Of a DNA stretch of 64,000 bases, positions 42,604-52,136 are shown piece by piece. How positions within the stretch are numbered: the first letter of the stretch is position 1; each line of letters starts with the position of its first letter. The DNA is from Bacteroidota bacterium. GTDB lineage: Bacteria; Bacteroidota; Bacteroidia; Chitinophagales; Chitinophagaceae. The translations under genes and the position numbers were made by a program. Below the pieces are notes generated by a model. That model was not told the DNA's origin and made no database searches. It saw nothing but the letters and a program-made list of their open reading frames with translations. The stretch lies in contig JAFDXL010000001.1 of NCBI GenBank assembly GCA_018267955.1, forward strand, positions 124,001 through 188,000, written 5' to 3'.

Positions 42604-43896
42604 ATGTACAGGTCTATTGTTGCTTCGATCGTTTTTTTGTTTCTATTTTCTCAGTCCAATGCTCAAAATGAAAAGCGTTGGATCAAACACCAGATTGTTA
42701 CTCTTTCCGGCAGCAATATGCACGGCAGGGGTTATGTAAATAAAGGCGGCGAACATGCTGCCAATTATATCGCAAGAAATTTTGCTTCTTTCGGCCTATC
42801 TGCTTTTGGTAAAGACAGCCAGTACAAGCAGCCATATACCATGTCTATCAATACTTTTCCGCGGGAAATATTGCTGAAAGTAAACAGGAATGTGTTAGTT
42901 CCGGGAACAGACTTCCTGGTGCATGCTGCCAGCAGTTCTTTCATTACAGATGGTAAAATAAAATTGCACAGGCTGAATCTGAAAAAAGTAAAAGACTCGG
43001 CATCCTGGGCAGAGGTAAAATCTACATTCACGCCCGGCGAAGGATACTTTTTAAAGAATGCGGATACACTGAATAAGTATATGAAGTTCTCGCTACGCGG
43101 GATCGCTAAAGAATTCCCATCCGGCTTGTTCATTATACCTGTTCATGGTAAGATGACCTGGTTTGCCTGTACGGACACTACGGCGGCAACAATTGTATAT
43201 GCCCAGGATAGCGCTTTACCACGCAGGCCTCGAAAAGCCGCGGCAAATATTGTAGCTAAGTTCATCCCGGCATTCAGAAATCAGAATGTGATAGGATACG
43301 TACCCGGCACAGAACAACCCGATAGTTTTATAGTATTTTCTGCACACTATGATCATTTGGGGCAAATGGGCAGCAACGCCATATTCCCAGGCGCGCACGA
43401 TAATGCCAGCGGCACTTCTTTGGTGCTCTACCTCGCTAAATATTTTTCAGAGCATCCGCAACGTTATTCTGTAGCCTTTATGTTGTTTAGCGGAGAAGAA
43501 GCCGGTTTGCTGGGTTCTGAGTATTATGTGAACCATCCCGTTTTCCCTTTGTCGCAGATCAGGTTTTTAGTAAACCTCGATATGACAGGCGATGCCACCA
43601 ATGGCATCACGATGGTCAATGCACCGCAAAACGAGCATGAGTACAATATCATGGCGAAGATCAATGCGGAAAGGGGTTATCTGCCTGAAATTAAAAAACG
43701 CGACCAGACACGTAATAGTGATCATTATTCTTTTTGCGATAAAGGCGTTCACGGTGTATTCATCTACGGTAATGGCACCAAACCATATTACCACGATGTG
43801 TTTGATGTAGCCAAAGAAATATCACTCGAGCATATTGATGATCTCGCCAAATTGCTGATAGATTTTACTGCAGAAGAATCCGGAAGCAAAAAATAA
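42604..43896 (+). CDS. Secreted M28 family zinc peptidase
   Basis: A 430-residue exported peptidase (signal MYRSIVASIVFLFLFSQSNA). The di-zinc motifs are FSAHYDHLGQMG near residue 247, GAHDNASGTS near 263, MLFSGEEAGLLGSEY near 295 and NLDMTGD near 324, with the last His in KPYYHDVFDV. It resembles the catalytic half of the M28/PDZ protein at 2623 but has no PDZ domain. The sequence before the first motif (about residues 90-235) is a variable insert. It likely trims peptides outside the inner membrane. It starts 165 bp from the broken surface-protein gene and is divergent from it. It is 66 bp upstream of the ACE-like gene, so those two could be co-transcribed. Confidence 0.92.
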   Translation: MYRSIVASIVFLFLFSQSNAQNEKRWIKHQIVTLSGSNMHGRGYVNKGGEHAANYIARNFASFGLSAFGKDSQYKQPYTMSINTFPREILLKVNRNVLVPGTDFLVHAASSSFITDGKIKLHRLNLKKVKDSASWAEVKSTFTPGEGYFLKNADTLNKYMKFSLRGIAKEFPSGLFIIPVHGKMTWFACTDTTAATIVYAQDSALPRRPRKAAANIVAKFIPAFRNQNVIGYVPGTEQPDSFIVFSAHYDHLGQMGSNAIFPGAHDNASGTSLVLYLAKYFSEHPQRYSVAFMLFSGEEAGLLGSEYYVNHPVFPLSQIRFLVNLDMTGDATNGITMVNAPQNEHEYNIMAKINAERGYLPEIKKRDQTRNSDHYSFCDKGVHGVFIYGNGTKPYYHDVFDVAKEISLEHIDDLAKLLIDFTAEESGSKK

Positions 43897-43962
43897 CCCT
43901 GTTTCTAACTCATCATCTTAGTTAAGTTTATTATAGATTTACGCTTTCAAAAATCTATAATA

Positions 43963-45777
43963 ATGAAGCAATATTTGCCCATACTGGCACTGTGTGCCTG
44001 TACATTATTTTCCTGCAACAGCAATACCGGCGAAAACAAAACCGGCACGCAGGATGTGCAGCAATTTATAGACAGCTATACTACAGAGTATGTAAAGCTA
44101 TATACTGCTGAGCAGGAAGCACAATGGAAATCAAATACCGAGATTGTTGAAGGAGACTCTACCAATACAATCAATGCGCAAAAAGCCGATGAGGCCATGG
44201 CTGCATTTACTGGCAGTAAGGAAAATATTGAGCAGGCTAAAAAATTCCTGGAACAAAAAGATAAGCTGACCGATGTACAGGTAAAGCAACTGGAATTGAT
44301 CTTATACAATGCTGCCAATAATCCGCAGACAATAGCAGATGTGGTAAAAAAACGCATCAAAGCAGAGAATGAGCAAACACGCTTGCTCTATGGCTTTCAG
44401 TATATGTTCAATGGTAAGAAGACAAGCACCAATTACCTGGATAGCGTATTGAAGGCAGAGAACAATGTAAGTAGCCGTCTTGCCGCATGGGAAGCAAGCA
44501 AAGAAGTAGGTAAGACCTTAAAAGGCGGACTTGTTCAGTTGCGCGATCTGCGTAACCAAACCGTACAGGCACTAGGCTATCATGATTTCTTCACTTACCA
44601 GGTGAGCGATTATGGTATGAAGACAGACGAGATGATGCAGACAATGGATCGCCTGATGAATGAGCTTTATCCGCTCTACAGGGAACTGCATACATGGATG
44701 CGTTATGAGCTGGCTAAAAAATATGGTGTAAAGGAAGTGCCTGATTACTTGCCTGCACACTGGTTGCCAAATCGCTGGGCGCAGGACTGGAGCTCTGAAG
44801 TAACAGTAAAAGGTATAGACCTGGATAAAGTGCTGAAAACAAAAACACCGGAATGGATCGTAAAGCAAGGGGAAGAATTATACACCAGCATTGGTTATCA
44901 GCCACTGCCACCAACTTTCTGGCAGAAATCAAGCCTCTACCCTTACCCTGCAGATAGCAATGTGAAAAAGAATAACCACGCATCTGCATGGCACATGGAT
45001 CTCGATCATGATGTGCGCAGCCTGATGAGTGTAGAGAACAATGCAGAATGGTACGAAACAGCTAACCACGAACTGGGCCATATTTATTACTATCTTACTT
45101 ATACCAATAAAGATGTACCGCCACTGCTGCGCCAGGGAGCTAACCGTGCATATCATGAAGCTATAGGCACTATGATGGGCCTTGCTGCTATGCAAAAACC
45201 TTACCTCGCCGGCAGGGGATTGATAGATGCCAATGTAAAAACAGACAGCATCCAGTCGCTGCTGAAAGAGGCTTTAAACTCTGTAGTGTTCATCTTCTTC
45301 TCATCTGGCACTATGAGCAATTTTGAAAAATCATTGTATGTAGATAACCTGCCGGCTGACCAGTTCAATGCCAAATGGTGGGAGCTGGCTAAAAAATACC
45401 AGGGTGTTGTGCCACCAACAAACCGTGGCGAAGAGTATTGCGATGCAGCAACCAAAACACATATCAATGACGACCCTGCACAGTATTACGACTATGCATT
45501 GTCTTATGTGATCTTATACCAGCTGCACAACCATATTGCTAAAGAGATCCTGCACCAGGATCCGCGCGCTACCAACTATTACGGGCAAAAAGGCATCGGC
45601 GATTTTCTGAAAAAGATACAATACCCCGGCGCTTCTAAAGACTGGCGCAAAGTGCTGAAGGAATCTACGGGTGATGAGCTGAATGCTAAAGCAATGCTCG
45701 AATACTTCCAGCCATTGGTAAGCTGGCTGCAGGAGCAGAACAAGGGCAGGAAATATACTTTGCCCGAAAAATTATAA
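43963..45777 (+). CDS. Peptidase family M2 (angiotensin-converting-enzyme-like) lipoprotein
   Basis: The 604-residue protein carries a lipoprotein signal (MKQYLPILALCACTLFSC). It then matches the bacterial relatives of animal ACE: LYHTWMR-like helices, RWAQDWSS near residue 268, and the zinc site NHELGHIYYYLTY near 368 with the downstream Glu in AYHEAIGTMMGL. Further conserved blocks are FSSGTMSNFEKSLY and PPTNRGEEYCDA, the latter with the basic and acidic residues that hold substrate. These enzymes remove C-terminal dipeptides. Full length and intact. The lipid anchor suggests activity at the outer or inner membrane, perhaps feeding on peptides together with the M28 enzyme just upstream. Confidence 0.93.
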   Translation: MKQYLPILALCACTLFSCNSNTGENKTGTQDVQQFIDSYTTEYVKLYTAEQEAQWKSNTEIVEGDSTNTINAQKADEAMAAFTGSKENIEQAKKFLEQKDKLTDVQVKQLELILYNAANNPQTIADVVKKRIKAENEQTRLLYGFQYMFNGKKTSTNYLDSVLKAENNVSSRLAAWEASKEVGKTLKGGLVQLRDLRNQTVQALGYHDFFTYQVSDYGMKTDEMMQTMDRLMNELYPLYRELHTWMRYELAKKYGVKEVPDYLPAHWLPNRWAQDWSSEVTVKGIDLDKVLKTKTPEWIVKQGEELYTSIGYQPLPPTFWQKSSLYPYPADSNVKKNNHASAWHMDLDHDVRSLMSVENNAEWYETANHELGHIYYYLTYTNKDVPPLLRQGANRAYHEAIGTMMGLAAMQKPYLAGRGLIDANVKTDSIQSLLKEALNSVVFIFFSSGTMSNFEKSLYVDNLPADQFNAKWWELAKKYQGVVPPTNRGEEYCDAATKTHINDDPAQYYDYALSYVILYQLHNHIAKEILHQDPRATNYYGQKGIGDFLKKIQYPGASKDWRKVLKESTGDELNAKAMLEYFQPLVSWLQEQNKGRKYTLPEKL

Positions 45778-45782
45778 TACTG

Positions 45783-45815
45783 AAAAGCTCTGCAACGCAG
45801 GGCTTTTATTTTATC
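45783..45815 (+). terminator. Terminator after the ACE-like peptidase
   Basis: AAAAGCTCTG, loop CAACG, CAGGGCTTTT; 10-bp stem with one G-T pair, followed by ATTTTATCC. It overlaps the stop of the convergent lipoprotein gene. Confidence 0.75.
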
Positions 45816-46339
45816 CTTTTATATTGTGTGTTTGAATGACTTGCTTGGCCAGCTGCTATAAGAATTGCTGCGTACAATCCAGCCTTACTATCTACCAATA
45901 GATTGCCTTCTGAGGTAAGTGCGAATTGCATCTTCAAACTCTTTTCTATATTTAAAAAAAGTGGAATACCAATAAACAGGAACTTCTTCCTGGTGACAAA
46001 ATAACCCTCTTTTACTTTGCCTTTCAATATGTGATTGTATTGTAAGCTATCACTTAATAGTAGTGTTACATTTATCCGCTTGTCATTCAATACTTGTAGC
46101 TTTATTTCCCCTCTCGCGCCGGAAATCTGCTTTTTAAAACGCATATGATTGATGACATTCCATAAATTAGGCTCAAAATGCCTATCCTGCGTATCTGAGA
46201 TATTGCTATAATGTCCGTTCAGGCTCTTAAGATTATCCTTAGTTATTGCTATCATATTATCATGTTTTGCAGGTAGTATGGCATAACAACCTGTAAGCAT
46301 TGGCAACATGAGAACGAATATGTAAAGAGGATATTTCAA
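45806..46339 (-). CDS. Hypothetical lipoprotein
   Basis: The 177-residue protein uses TTG 46339 as the only start that gives a full signal (MKYPLYIFVLMLPMLTGC), with lipobox MLTGC. The mature protein has a Lys-rich beta-strand character (LQVLNDKRINVTLLLSDSL, LKGKVKEGYFVTRKKFLF) and a hydrophobic C-terminus (LYAAILIAAGQ). No family recognised. It converges on the ACE-like gene and is divergent from asd. Probably an envelope protein of unknown role. Confidence 0.6.
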   Translation of the reverse strand: MKYPLYIFVLMLPMLTGCYAILPAKHDNMIAITKDNLKSLNGHYSNISDTQDRHFEPNLWNVINHMRFKKQISGARGEIKLQVLNDKRINVTLLLSDSLQYNHILKGKVKEGYFVTRKKFLFIGIPLFLNIEKSLKMQFALTSEGNLLVDSKAGLYAAILIAAGQASHSNTQYKRIK

Positions 46340-46441
46340 TGATTGTTAGTTGTATATGAAGCTATACAATCAAACCTACAAAATGGTGTTTGTTTTGCAT
46401 TACTTATATTTGCACCCCGATTAAAAAAACATCATATAACA

Positions 46442-47431
46442 ATGCGCGTAGCGGTAGTAGGTGCCACAGGCCTTGTAGGCAGCACCATGTTGCAAATACT
46501 GGAGGAAAGACAATTTCCTGTAACAGAACTGATTCCTGTAGCTTCTGAAAGGTCAGCAGGCACGAAGGTGAAGTTCATGGGTAAGGAATACGAAGTAGTA
46601 AATGCCGACACCGCTATCAGCATGAAGCCTGCCGTGGCTATATTCTCTGCTGGTGGCAGCATATCCCTCGAGCTGGCTCCTAAATTCGCTGCTATAGGTT
46701 GCTACGTGATAGATAACTCCTCTGCGTGGCGCATGGATCCTGCCAAAAAACTGGTAGTGCCCGAAGTAAATGGTAATGTACTTACCAAAGAAGATCTGAT
46801 CATAGCTAACCCTAATTGCAGCACTATCCAGATGGTGATGGTATTAAAGCCGCTTTACGATCACTATGGTATCAAACGCGTGGTTGTAAGCACTTACCAA
46901 TCCGTTACAGGTACCGGACAAAAAGCGGTAAAAGAACTGATGGACCAACGTGCCGGTGGGGACGGCCTGGGAGTATACCCGCATCGAATAGACCTCAACG
47001 TATTGCCGCATATAGATGTGTTCCAGGATAATGGATATACCAAAGAAGAAATGAAAATGGTGCTGGAAACGAACAAGATCATGGGCGATGACAGCATCAA
47101 AGTTACTGCAACAACGGTACGTGTACCGGTAATGGGCGGCCACAGCGAAAGCGTGAACATTGAGCTGAACAAGGATTTTGATGAAAACGATGTAAGGGAA
47201 TACCTTTCTAATATGCCGGGTGTGGTAGTGGTTGATAACCCCAAAAACAATGCCTACCCAATGCCTTTAGACGCCGCCGGTAGGGATGAGGTATTCGTTG
47301 GCCGCATCCGCAGGGATTATTCACAGCCCAACACACTCAATTGCTGGATAGTAGCTGATAACCTGCGTAAAGGAGCTGCTACCAATGCGGTACAGATAGC
47401 GAAATACCTCCATAACCAGGGTTGGATATAG
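46442..47431 (+). CDS. asd: Aspartate-semialdehyde dehydrogenase
   Basis: This enzyme makes aspartate semialdehyde for lysine/diaminopimelate, threonine and methionine. The 329-residue protein starts MRVAVVGATGLVGSTMLQIL with the NADP-binding GxTGxVG. The catalytic Cys is in NPNCSTIQM near residue 127, Gln in YQSVTG and His in PVMGGHSESV. The frame is open from 46343, but the family start is ATG 46442. It feeds the hom enzyme encoded at 23302, although the loci are not linked. Not preceded by an obvious riboswitch. Confidence 0.95.
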   Translation: MRVAVVGATGLVGSTMLQILEERQFPVTELIPVASERSAGTKVKFMGKEYEVVNADTAISMKPAVAIFSAGGSISLELAPKFAAIGCYVIDNSSAWRMDPAKKLVVPEVNGNVLTKEDLIIANPNCSTIQMVMVLKPLYDHYGIKRVVVSTYQSVTGTGQKAVKELMDQRAGGDGLGVYPHRIDLNVLPHIDVFQDNGYTKEEMKMVLETNKIMGDDSIKVTATTVRVPVMGGHSESVNIELNKDFDENDVREYLSNMPGVVVVDNPKNNAYPMPLDAAGRDEVFVGRIRRDYSQPNTLNCWIVADNLRKGAATNAVQIAKYLHNQGWI

Positions 47432-47483
47432 CAGTGTAATTCTGTCATACTATTGTAAATACTTGTCTTTTTTCAGGTCTATC

Positions 47484-47522
47484 GAAAAGGGTAAGGTTAC
47501 CTTTGGGTAACTAAAGCTTTTC
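47484..47522 (+). other. Two-part inverted repeat just upstream of the HmuY-like gene
   Basis: Inner stem GTTACC/GGTAAC at 47496-47511 with a TTTG loop and outer stem GAAAAG/CTTTTC at 47484-47522, ending 4 nt before the ATG. It could be the terminator of asd or a leader structure that limits translation. Confidence 0.4.
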
Positions 47523-47526
47523 ATAG

Positions 47527-48840
47527 ATGAATTTTAAAACTTTACTATTTTCCGCAGTTACGCTTTTCAGCCTGCAGGCCAATGCTCAGATGTCTGCCTG
47601 GGTGGCAGATTCTGTTCAGATGAGCAGTGGTTACGCAAACGATATTTTTTATAGCTTAAAGAATGGTGCTGTAGGCTCGCCGGTTTCTAATACCAACTGG
47701 CACCTAGGCTTTGAAATGATACCTGGTGGTCCCGGCTTTGGTGGCGTGAGTGTGATTGCTAACCATGTTCAAAATGGAGTGAAGGTATATTCATTGCATA
47801 CTACTGCAACTGCCAAGTTCGCTTCTCTTGCTCCGTCAGATACCATGTCCATGACGCTGTTGCATAATTCTGACAGCAGTTGGGATTGGGGTGCTTTGAA
47901 TGCCAATACCAGCGGTGCATTATTTGATTACGGATGGGGTAAATATAATACGACCAGCCACATGGTAGACGGGGATTCGCTGTACCTGCTATATGTAGGA
48001 GGGGCTCCTTACAAAATGACCATCTCTCATTACGAGAGCTATCCTACCGCAAGCATTTATTATGCTTTCCACATCGCCAGCTTTGATGGTACAATAGACC
48101 ACCAGGATACGATCCGTAAGAGTCCGAGCTTTACAAGCAAGAACTTCGGTTACTTCGATGTAATAAACAACACTGTTGTAGATCGCGAGCCTGACCAAAA
48201 AACATGGGACGTTGTATTTACACGCTATATAGAGTACATCAGCATGGGCCCTGGTCCGTTGGTTCCTTATCCTGTAATGGGTGTATTATCTAATCTGGGC
48301 GTGCAGGTGGCTGATGTTCGTGGTGTTAACCCGGATACTACCACATTCGCAGGTCGCACATTTACACATAATATGCACGAGATAGGTTCTGACTGGAAAG
48401 TATTTAATACAACTACATTTACTTACGATCTGGATACAACCGCTACCTTTTTCGTAAAAACAATTGTAGATACAGGGGCTATATACCAGATCAAATTTAC
48501 CGGCTTCACAAGTAGCCAGGGCAAAGCTGTGTTTGCAAAACGCATCGTACAATTCCCTGCTAATGTCCATGATGTAAACAATATCGTTACAGCACATACA
48601 CTGGTACCAAACCCTGCAACAACAAATGCAGACCTGGTGATCAATACTAAAGAAGCTGCTGATGCAAGGTTTATCGTAACGGATATTACGGGTAAAGTGA
48701 TGCAAAACACTCCTGTGAAACTGAACAGTGGCCTGAACGCATTACGTATTAATACAGCCAACTATGCTGCCGGTACTTATATAGTAACGGTAACCAATGG
48801 TAGCTGGAAAATAAATGAAAAACTGACAGTACAGCATTAA
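47527..48840 (+). CDS. HmuY-like secreted protein with T9SS type A sorting domain
   Basis: The 437-residue protein has a signal peptide (MNFKTLLFSAVTLFSLQANA). The body contains paired phrases of the HmuY family (SNTNWHLGFEM near residue 56 and KTWDVVFTRYIEY near 226), in which the tryptophan-containing blocks recur as in haem-binding HmuY proteins. The C-terminus is a type A sorting domain (VPNPATTNADLVI, DARFIVTDITGKVMQ, YAAGTYIVTVT) that directs export by T9SS. The downstream neighbour encodes a TonB-dependent receptor, the same order as the haem-uptake pair hmuY-hmuR. Haem binding is inference. I see no proof of the axial histidines. Confidence 0.7.
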   Translation: MNFKTLLFSAVTLFSLQANAQMSAWVADSVQMSSGYANDIFYSLKNGAVGSPVSNTNWHLGFEMIPGGPGFGGVSVIANHVQNGVKVYSLHTTATAKFASLAPSDTMSMTLLHNSDSSWDWGALNANTSGALFDYGWGKYNTTSHMVDGDSLYLLYVGGAPYKMTISHYESYPTASIYYAFHIASFDGTIDHQDTIRKSPSFTSKNFGYFDVINNTVVDREPDQKTWDVVFTRYIEYISMGPGPLVPYPVMGVLSNLGVQVADVRGVNPDTTTFAGRTFTHNMHEIGSDWKVFNTTTFTYDLDTTATFFVKTIVDTGAIYQIKFTGFTSSQGKAVFAKRIVQFPANVHDVNNIVTAHTLVPNPATTNADLVINTKEAADARFIVTDITGKVMQNTPVKLNSGLNALRINTANYAAGTYIVTVTNGSWKINEKLTVQH

Positions 48841-48865
48841 TACTACTGTCAATAAGAATAAATAA

Positions 48866-48905
48866 AAAAGTTCAGCCATTTCTATCAGATGGCTGAACTT
48901 TTTGA
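48866..48905 (+). terminator. Intercistronic terminator hairpin between the HmuY-like gene and the TonB receptor
   Basis: AAAAGTTCAGCCAT and ATGGCTGAACTTTT form a perfect 14-bp stem with a 9-nt loop, followed by TTTG. It would trim receptor expression relative to the HmuY-like protein. The in-frame ATG at 48889 lies inside the hairpin and is not a plausible start. Confidence 0.8.
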
Positions 48906-48918
48906 ACTAATAGAGACC

Positions 48919-51189
48919 ATGTTTCGCAAGCTATATATCATTATTGTTCCTTTGATCCTGTCGGTGGCATCCATCGCGCAGGAGCTGCACTTTACCGTGC
49001 GCGATAAGGATAATAATGAACCTATCCCTTTTGCGTATGTTCATCTTTATAAGAACAGCCTGCTAACCAAAACAGAGCAAACAGATGAGAACGGCAAGGT
49101 ATCGCTTGCTATCAATGTTTATCCTGCAACAGTAAAGGTCACCATTGCAGGCTACGATCCTTACGTGGTTCAATACGACTCTGCCGCTGCAGGCCCTCTT
49201 GATACAACTTTTTATATCCAAAAGAAATTCAGTGCACTTAATGAGGTAGTGGTAACCGGTGTTGCTGCGCCAACCAAATTGCAGGATGCACTATCTGCCT
49301 ACCAGGTAATACCACGCGCTATGATACAGGCGCAGGGTGCGGTAAGCCTCAATGAGGTGCTCTCCAAGCAGTTAAACATCAGCATGTCGGGCGATGGCGA
49401 TATACTGGGTACCAGTATGCGTATGCAGGGCATGGGTGGCGATAAGGTGAAAATACTCGTAGATGGTATGCCGGTAAATGGCCGCGAGAATGGGAATATA
49501 GATCTGTCGCAGATAAGCATGTACAATGTAGAGCGTATAGAAGTAGTGCAGGGCCCCATGAGCATTGTGTACGGTACAGATGCTATGGGCGGTGTTATCA
49601 ATATCATTACCCGTCAGCAGCACAAACCCTTTGGCCTGCATATTGGCGGGCTGGCATCTACTACAGATAACTACAACTGGGATGGCTCGCTCACTTTTGC
49701 CATCAGGCAGCGCAGCCAGGTGACCATAGGTGCAGCACGCAATTTCTTCCAGGGATGGAAGAATATTGATTCGGCAAAAGGTTATCACAATGATACCATC
49801 AATACAAATCGCTGTTTCTTATTTAAGCCCGATGAACAACTGATTGGCAACTTTAATTATACCTATACTGCGCCTTCCCATTTCAGGCTGTCACTTGCGT
49901 CCGACCTGATGAAAGAGACAATAACAGACCGGGGCAGCCTGCGTAGCTGGGATCCATTCGGCGCTTATGCTATAGACAATTACTTTTATACAGACAGGAT
50001 ACTGAACCGCTTATCTATGCAGGGCGACCTGGGTAAGACAGGGCACTGGACCAGCCAGAATAGCTTTGCATATTATCACCGGGTGCATAAAACCATTAAT
50101 AAAGATATGGTGACGATGCAGGAAAATCTTACCACCAATCCCGGAGACCAGGATACTACTTCTTCTTACGATTATTCGTTCAGGGGGGGCTATACCAATC
50201 ATATCGACAGGTTTAAATACACAGTGGGCTATGATATCAATATGCAATATTTCAATAGCCTCAAGTTACGCGGACGCACGAATACGATACAAGACTATGC
50301 TGCTTATGCAGACCTTTCCTATGTAGTATTGCCCGATATGCTTACGGTCAATACAGGGCTTAGAAGCTCTTATAATACTAAATACCACCCGCCGCTGATA
50401 CCTGCATTCAACCTATTGCTCACGCCGCTTAAAAAGATGCAGATACGTGCATCTTATGCACAGGGGTATAGAGCTCCGTCTTTAAAGGAATTATACCTTG
50501 ATTTCGAAGATACGAATCACGATATCACGGGGAATGATAGCTTGAAAGAAGAGCATAGCAACCAGTGGCAGTTGTCAGCATCTTACCAGGCAATCGAGAA
50601 GCAGTCCAACTATCTGCAGTTTATCCTTACAGGATATTATAACGATGTGAACAATGAGATATCATTAGTGCATATCATCGATCCTTTTAATCCTATTGCC
50701 TACACTTATAAGAATGCATCCCATGTTGCCAATGCAATAGCAAATGCACAGGCCGATGGACAATATGAAAACTTCCATGGTATGGTTGGTTATTCCTTTA
50801 CGCGGGTATTCCAGGCAGGCAATGGCTTTGATCCTTTTAATGTAAGCGAGATCACAACTACTTTACAATATTCCCTGCCTAAAGTGGGCATCAACTTCAA
50901 TGTATTTTATAAGCTTACAGGCGCGCAACCGTTCTTGTTTCTGGATGATGATGGCAAACAGCAATTCAATGGCCGCCAGGCAGCTTTCAGTATTATGGAT
51001 GCCACGATTCAGAAGAAGCTATATCACAAGCGTGTGTTGTTAACTGCCGGGGTAAAGAATATATTCAATGTACAATCTGCCCAGGTTACCGGCATCACGC
51101 AGTTTAGTGCGCACGGTGGTACAGGTGTTGGCAACTTCCTGCCACGCAGGTACTTTGCATCAATAAGTATCGATATTAATCACTATTAG
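48919..51189 (+). CDS. TonB-dependent outer-membrane receptor (possible haem receptor)
   Basis: The start at ATG 48919 gives a signal peptide (MFRKLYIIIVPLILSVASIAQ). Residues about 22-105 form a carboxypeptidase-regulatory-like domain. The plug domain follows: LNEVVVTGVAAPTKLQDA, VKILVDGMPVNGRENG, VERIEVVQGPMSIVYGTDAMGGVINI. The 22-strand barrel ends with a normal C-terminal aromatic segment (PRRYFASISIDI). It takes up a ligand using TonB energy. The gene is behind the HmuY-like gene, so haem or a similar ligand is a plausible substrate, but siderophores or B12 cannot be excluded. It overlaps the convergent glycosyltransferase gene by 4 bp. Confidence 0.9.
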   Translation: MFRKLYIIIVPLILSVASIAQELHFTVRDKDNNEPIPFAYVHLYKNSLLTKTEQTDENGKVSLAINVYPATVKVTIAGYDPYVVQYDSAAAGPLDTTFYIQKKFSALNEVVVTGVAAPTKLQDALSAYQVIPRAMIQAQGAVSLNEVLSKQLNISMSGDGDILGTSMRMQGMGGDKVKILVDGMPVNGRENGNIDLSQISMYNVERIEVVQGPMSIVYGTDAMGGVINIITRQQHKPFGLHIGGLASTTDNYNWDGSLTFAIRQRSQVTIGAARNFFQGWKNIDSAKGYHNDTINTNRCFLFKPDEQLIGNFNYTYTAPSHFRLSLASDLMKETITDRGSLRSWDPFGAYAIDNYFYTDRILNRLSMQGDLGKTGHWTSQNSFAYYHRVHKTINKDMVTMQENLTTNPGDQDTTSSYDYSFRGGYTNHIDRFKYTVGYDINMQYFNSLKLRGRTNTIQDYAAYADLSYVVLPDMLTVNTGLRSSYNTKYHPPLIPAFNLLLTPLKKMQIRASYAQGYRAPSLKELYLDFEDTNHDITGNDSLKEEHSNQWQLSASYQAIEKQSNYLQFILTGYYNDVNNEISLVHIIDPFNPIAYTYKNASHVANAIANAQADGQYENFHGMVGYSFTRVFQAGNGFDPFNVSEITTTLQYSLPKVGINFNVFYKLTGAQPFLFLDDDGKQQFNGRQAAFSIMDATIQKKLYHKRVLLTAGVKNIFNVQSAQVTGITQFSAHGGTGVGNFLPRRYFASISIDINHY

Positions 51190-52130
51190 AAGCGTTCCTC
51201 TACCAGGTAATTATTGCGGTCTGCAGCGCTGCGGCTAACAAGCTCGCCCAAAAAGCCAGCCAGGAAAAATTGCGTACCTATTACCATAGTAGTAAGTGCC
51301 AGGTAAAAAGTAACGCGGTTGGTCAATCCAAAATCAGCACCTGTGCTAATGCGTTCTATTACCAGCCAGATGATGGAAGCAAAGCCAATAAAGAAAGCAA
51401 TGGTACCCAGCAGTCCAAAGAAGTGCATAGGTTTCTTGCCAAAGCGGCTGATGAATTGTATAGAAAGCAAATCCAGGAAACCATTGATAAAACGTTCCCA
51501 TCCAAATTTAGAGACACCATACTTACGTGCCCTGTGCACTACTACTTTTTCACCTATAGTACGGAAGCCGGCAGATTTGGCCAGCACGGGTATAAACCGG
51601 TGCATCTCTCCGTACACCTCTATGCTTTTTACTACTTTCTTTTTATAAGCTTTCAGGCCGCAGTTCATATCATGCAGTTTAATGCCCGATATCCACCTGT
51701 TGACGCCGTTATACAGTTTGGAAGGAAGATTTTTTGTAAGCGCGTTATCATGACGCACTTTCTTCCACCCGCTTACGAGGTCATATCCTTCCGCGGTCAC
51801 CATTCGGTATAGTTCCGGTATCTCATCGGGGCTGTCCTGCAGGTCGGCATCCATGGTAATGACCACATTGCCTTTGGCCGCTTTAAATCCTTCATTCAGC
51901 GCAGCGCTTTTGCCGTAATTGCGTTGAAATTTGATGCCTTTTACAGCCGTGTAATCTTTGGACAATTGTTTGATCACGTTCCAGCTGCTGTCTGTGCTTC
52001 CGTCATCTATCATGATGATCTCATGCGAATATCCATGTTCCGCGCACACACGTTCTATCCAGTCCACCAGTTCCGGCAGGGATTCCTCTTCGTTGTATAA
52101 GGGTACTACTATGGATATATCTACAGACAT
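51186..52130 (-). CDS. Glycosyltransferase family 2 (GtrB/DPM-like) with two membrane helices
   Basis: A 314-residue enzyme. The GT-A domain has ISIVVPLYNEEESLPELVDWI, MIDDGSTDSSW, KGIKFQRNYGKSAALNEGF and ITMDADLQDSPDEIPEL (the DxD metal site). Two C-terminal membrane helices follow at about 235-257 and 270-295 (LLGTIAFFIGFASIIWL, FYLALTTMVIGTQFFLAGFLG). This is the layout of enzymes that load a sugar onto polyprenyl phosphate (dolichol-phosphate-mannose-synthase-like, GtrB/ArnC). Together with GT39-type membrane transferases, such as that at 59597, it could feed lipid A or glycoprotein modification. It is followed by two DUF4199 genes upstream in the same direction. Confidence 0.88.
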   Translation of the reverse strand: MSVDISIVVPLYNEEESLPELVDWIERVCAEHGYSHEIIMIDDGSTDSSWNVIKQLSKDYTAVKGIKFQRNYGKSAALNEGFKAAKGNVVITMDADLQDSPDEIPELYRMVTAEGYDLVSGWKKVRHDNALTKNLPSKLYNGVNRWISGIKLHDMNCGLKAYKKKVVKSIEVYGEMHRFIPVLAKSAGFRTIGEKVVVHRARKYGVSKFGWERFINGFLDLLSIQFISRFGKKPMHFFGLLGTIAFFIGFASIIWLVIERISTGADFGLTNRVTFYLALTTMVIGTQFFLAGFLGELVSRSAADRNNYLVEERF

Positions 52131-52136
52131 ATATGG

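Noticed and set aside
48889-48918. A start for the TonB receptor at the ATG at 48889
   Set aside because: That ATG lies within the 3' arm of a perfect terminator hairpin. The next ATG at 48919 begins a proper signal peptide.
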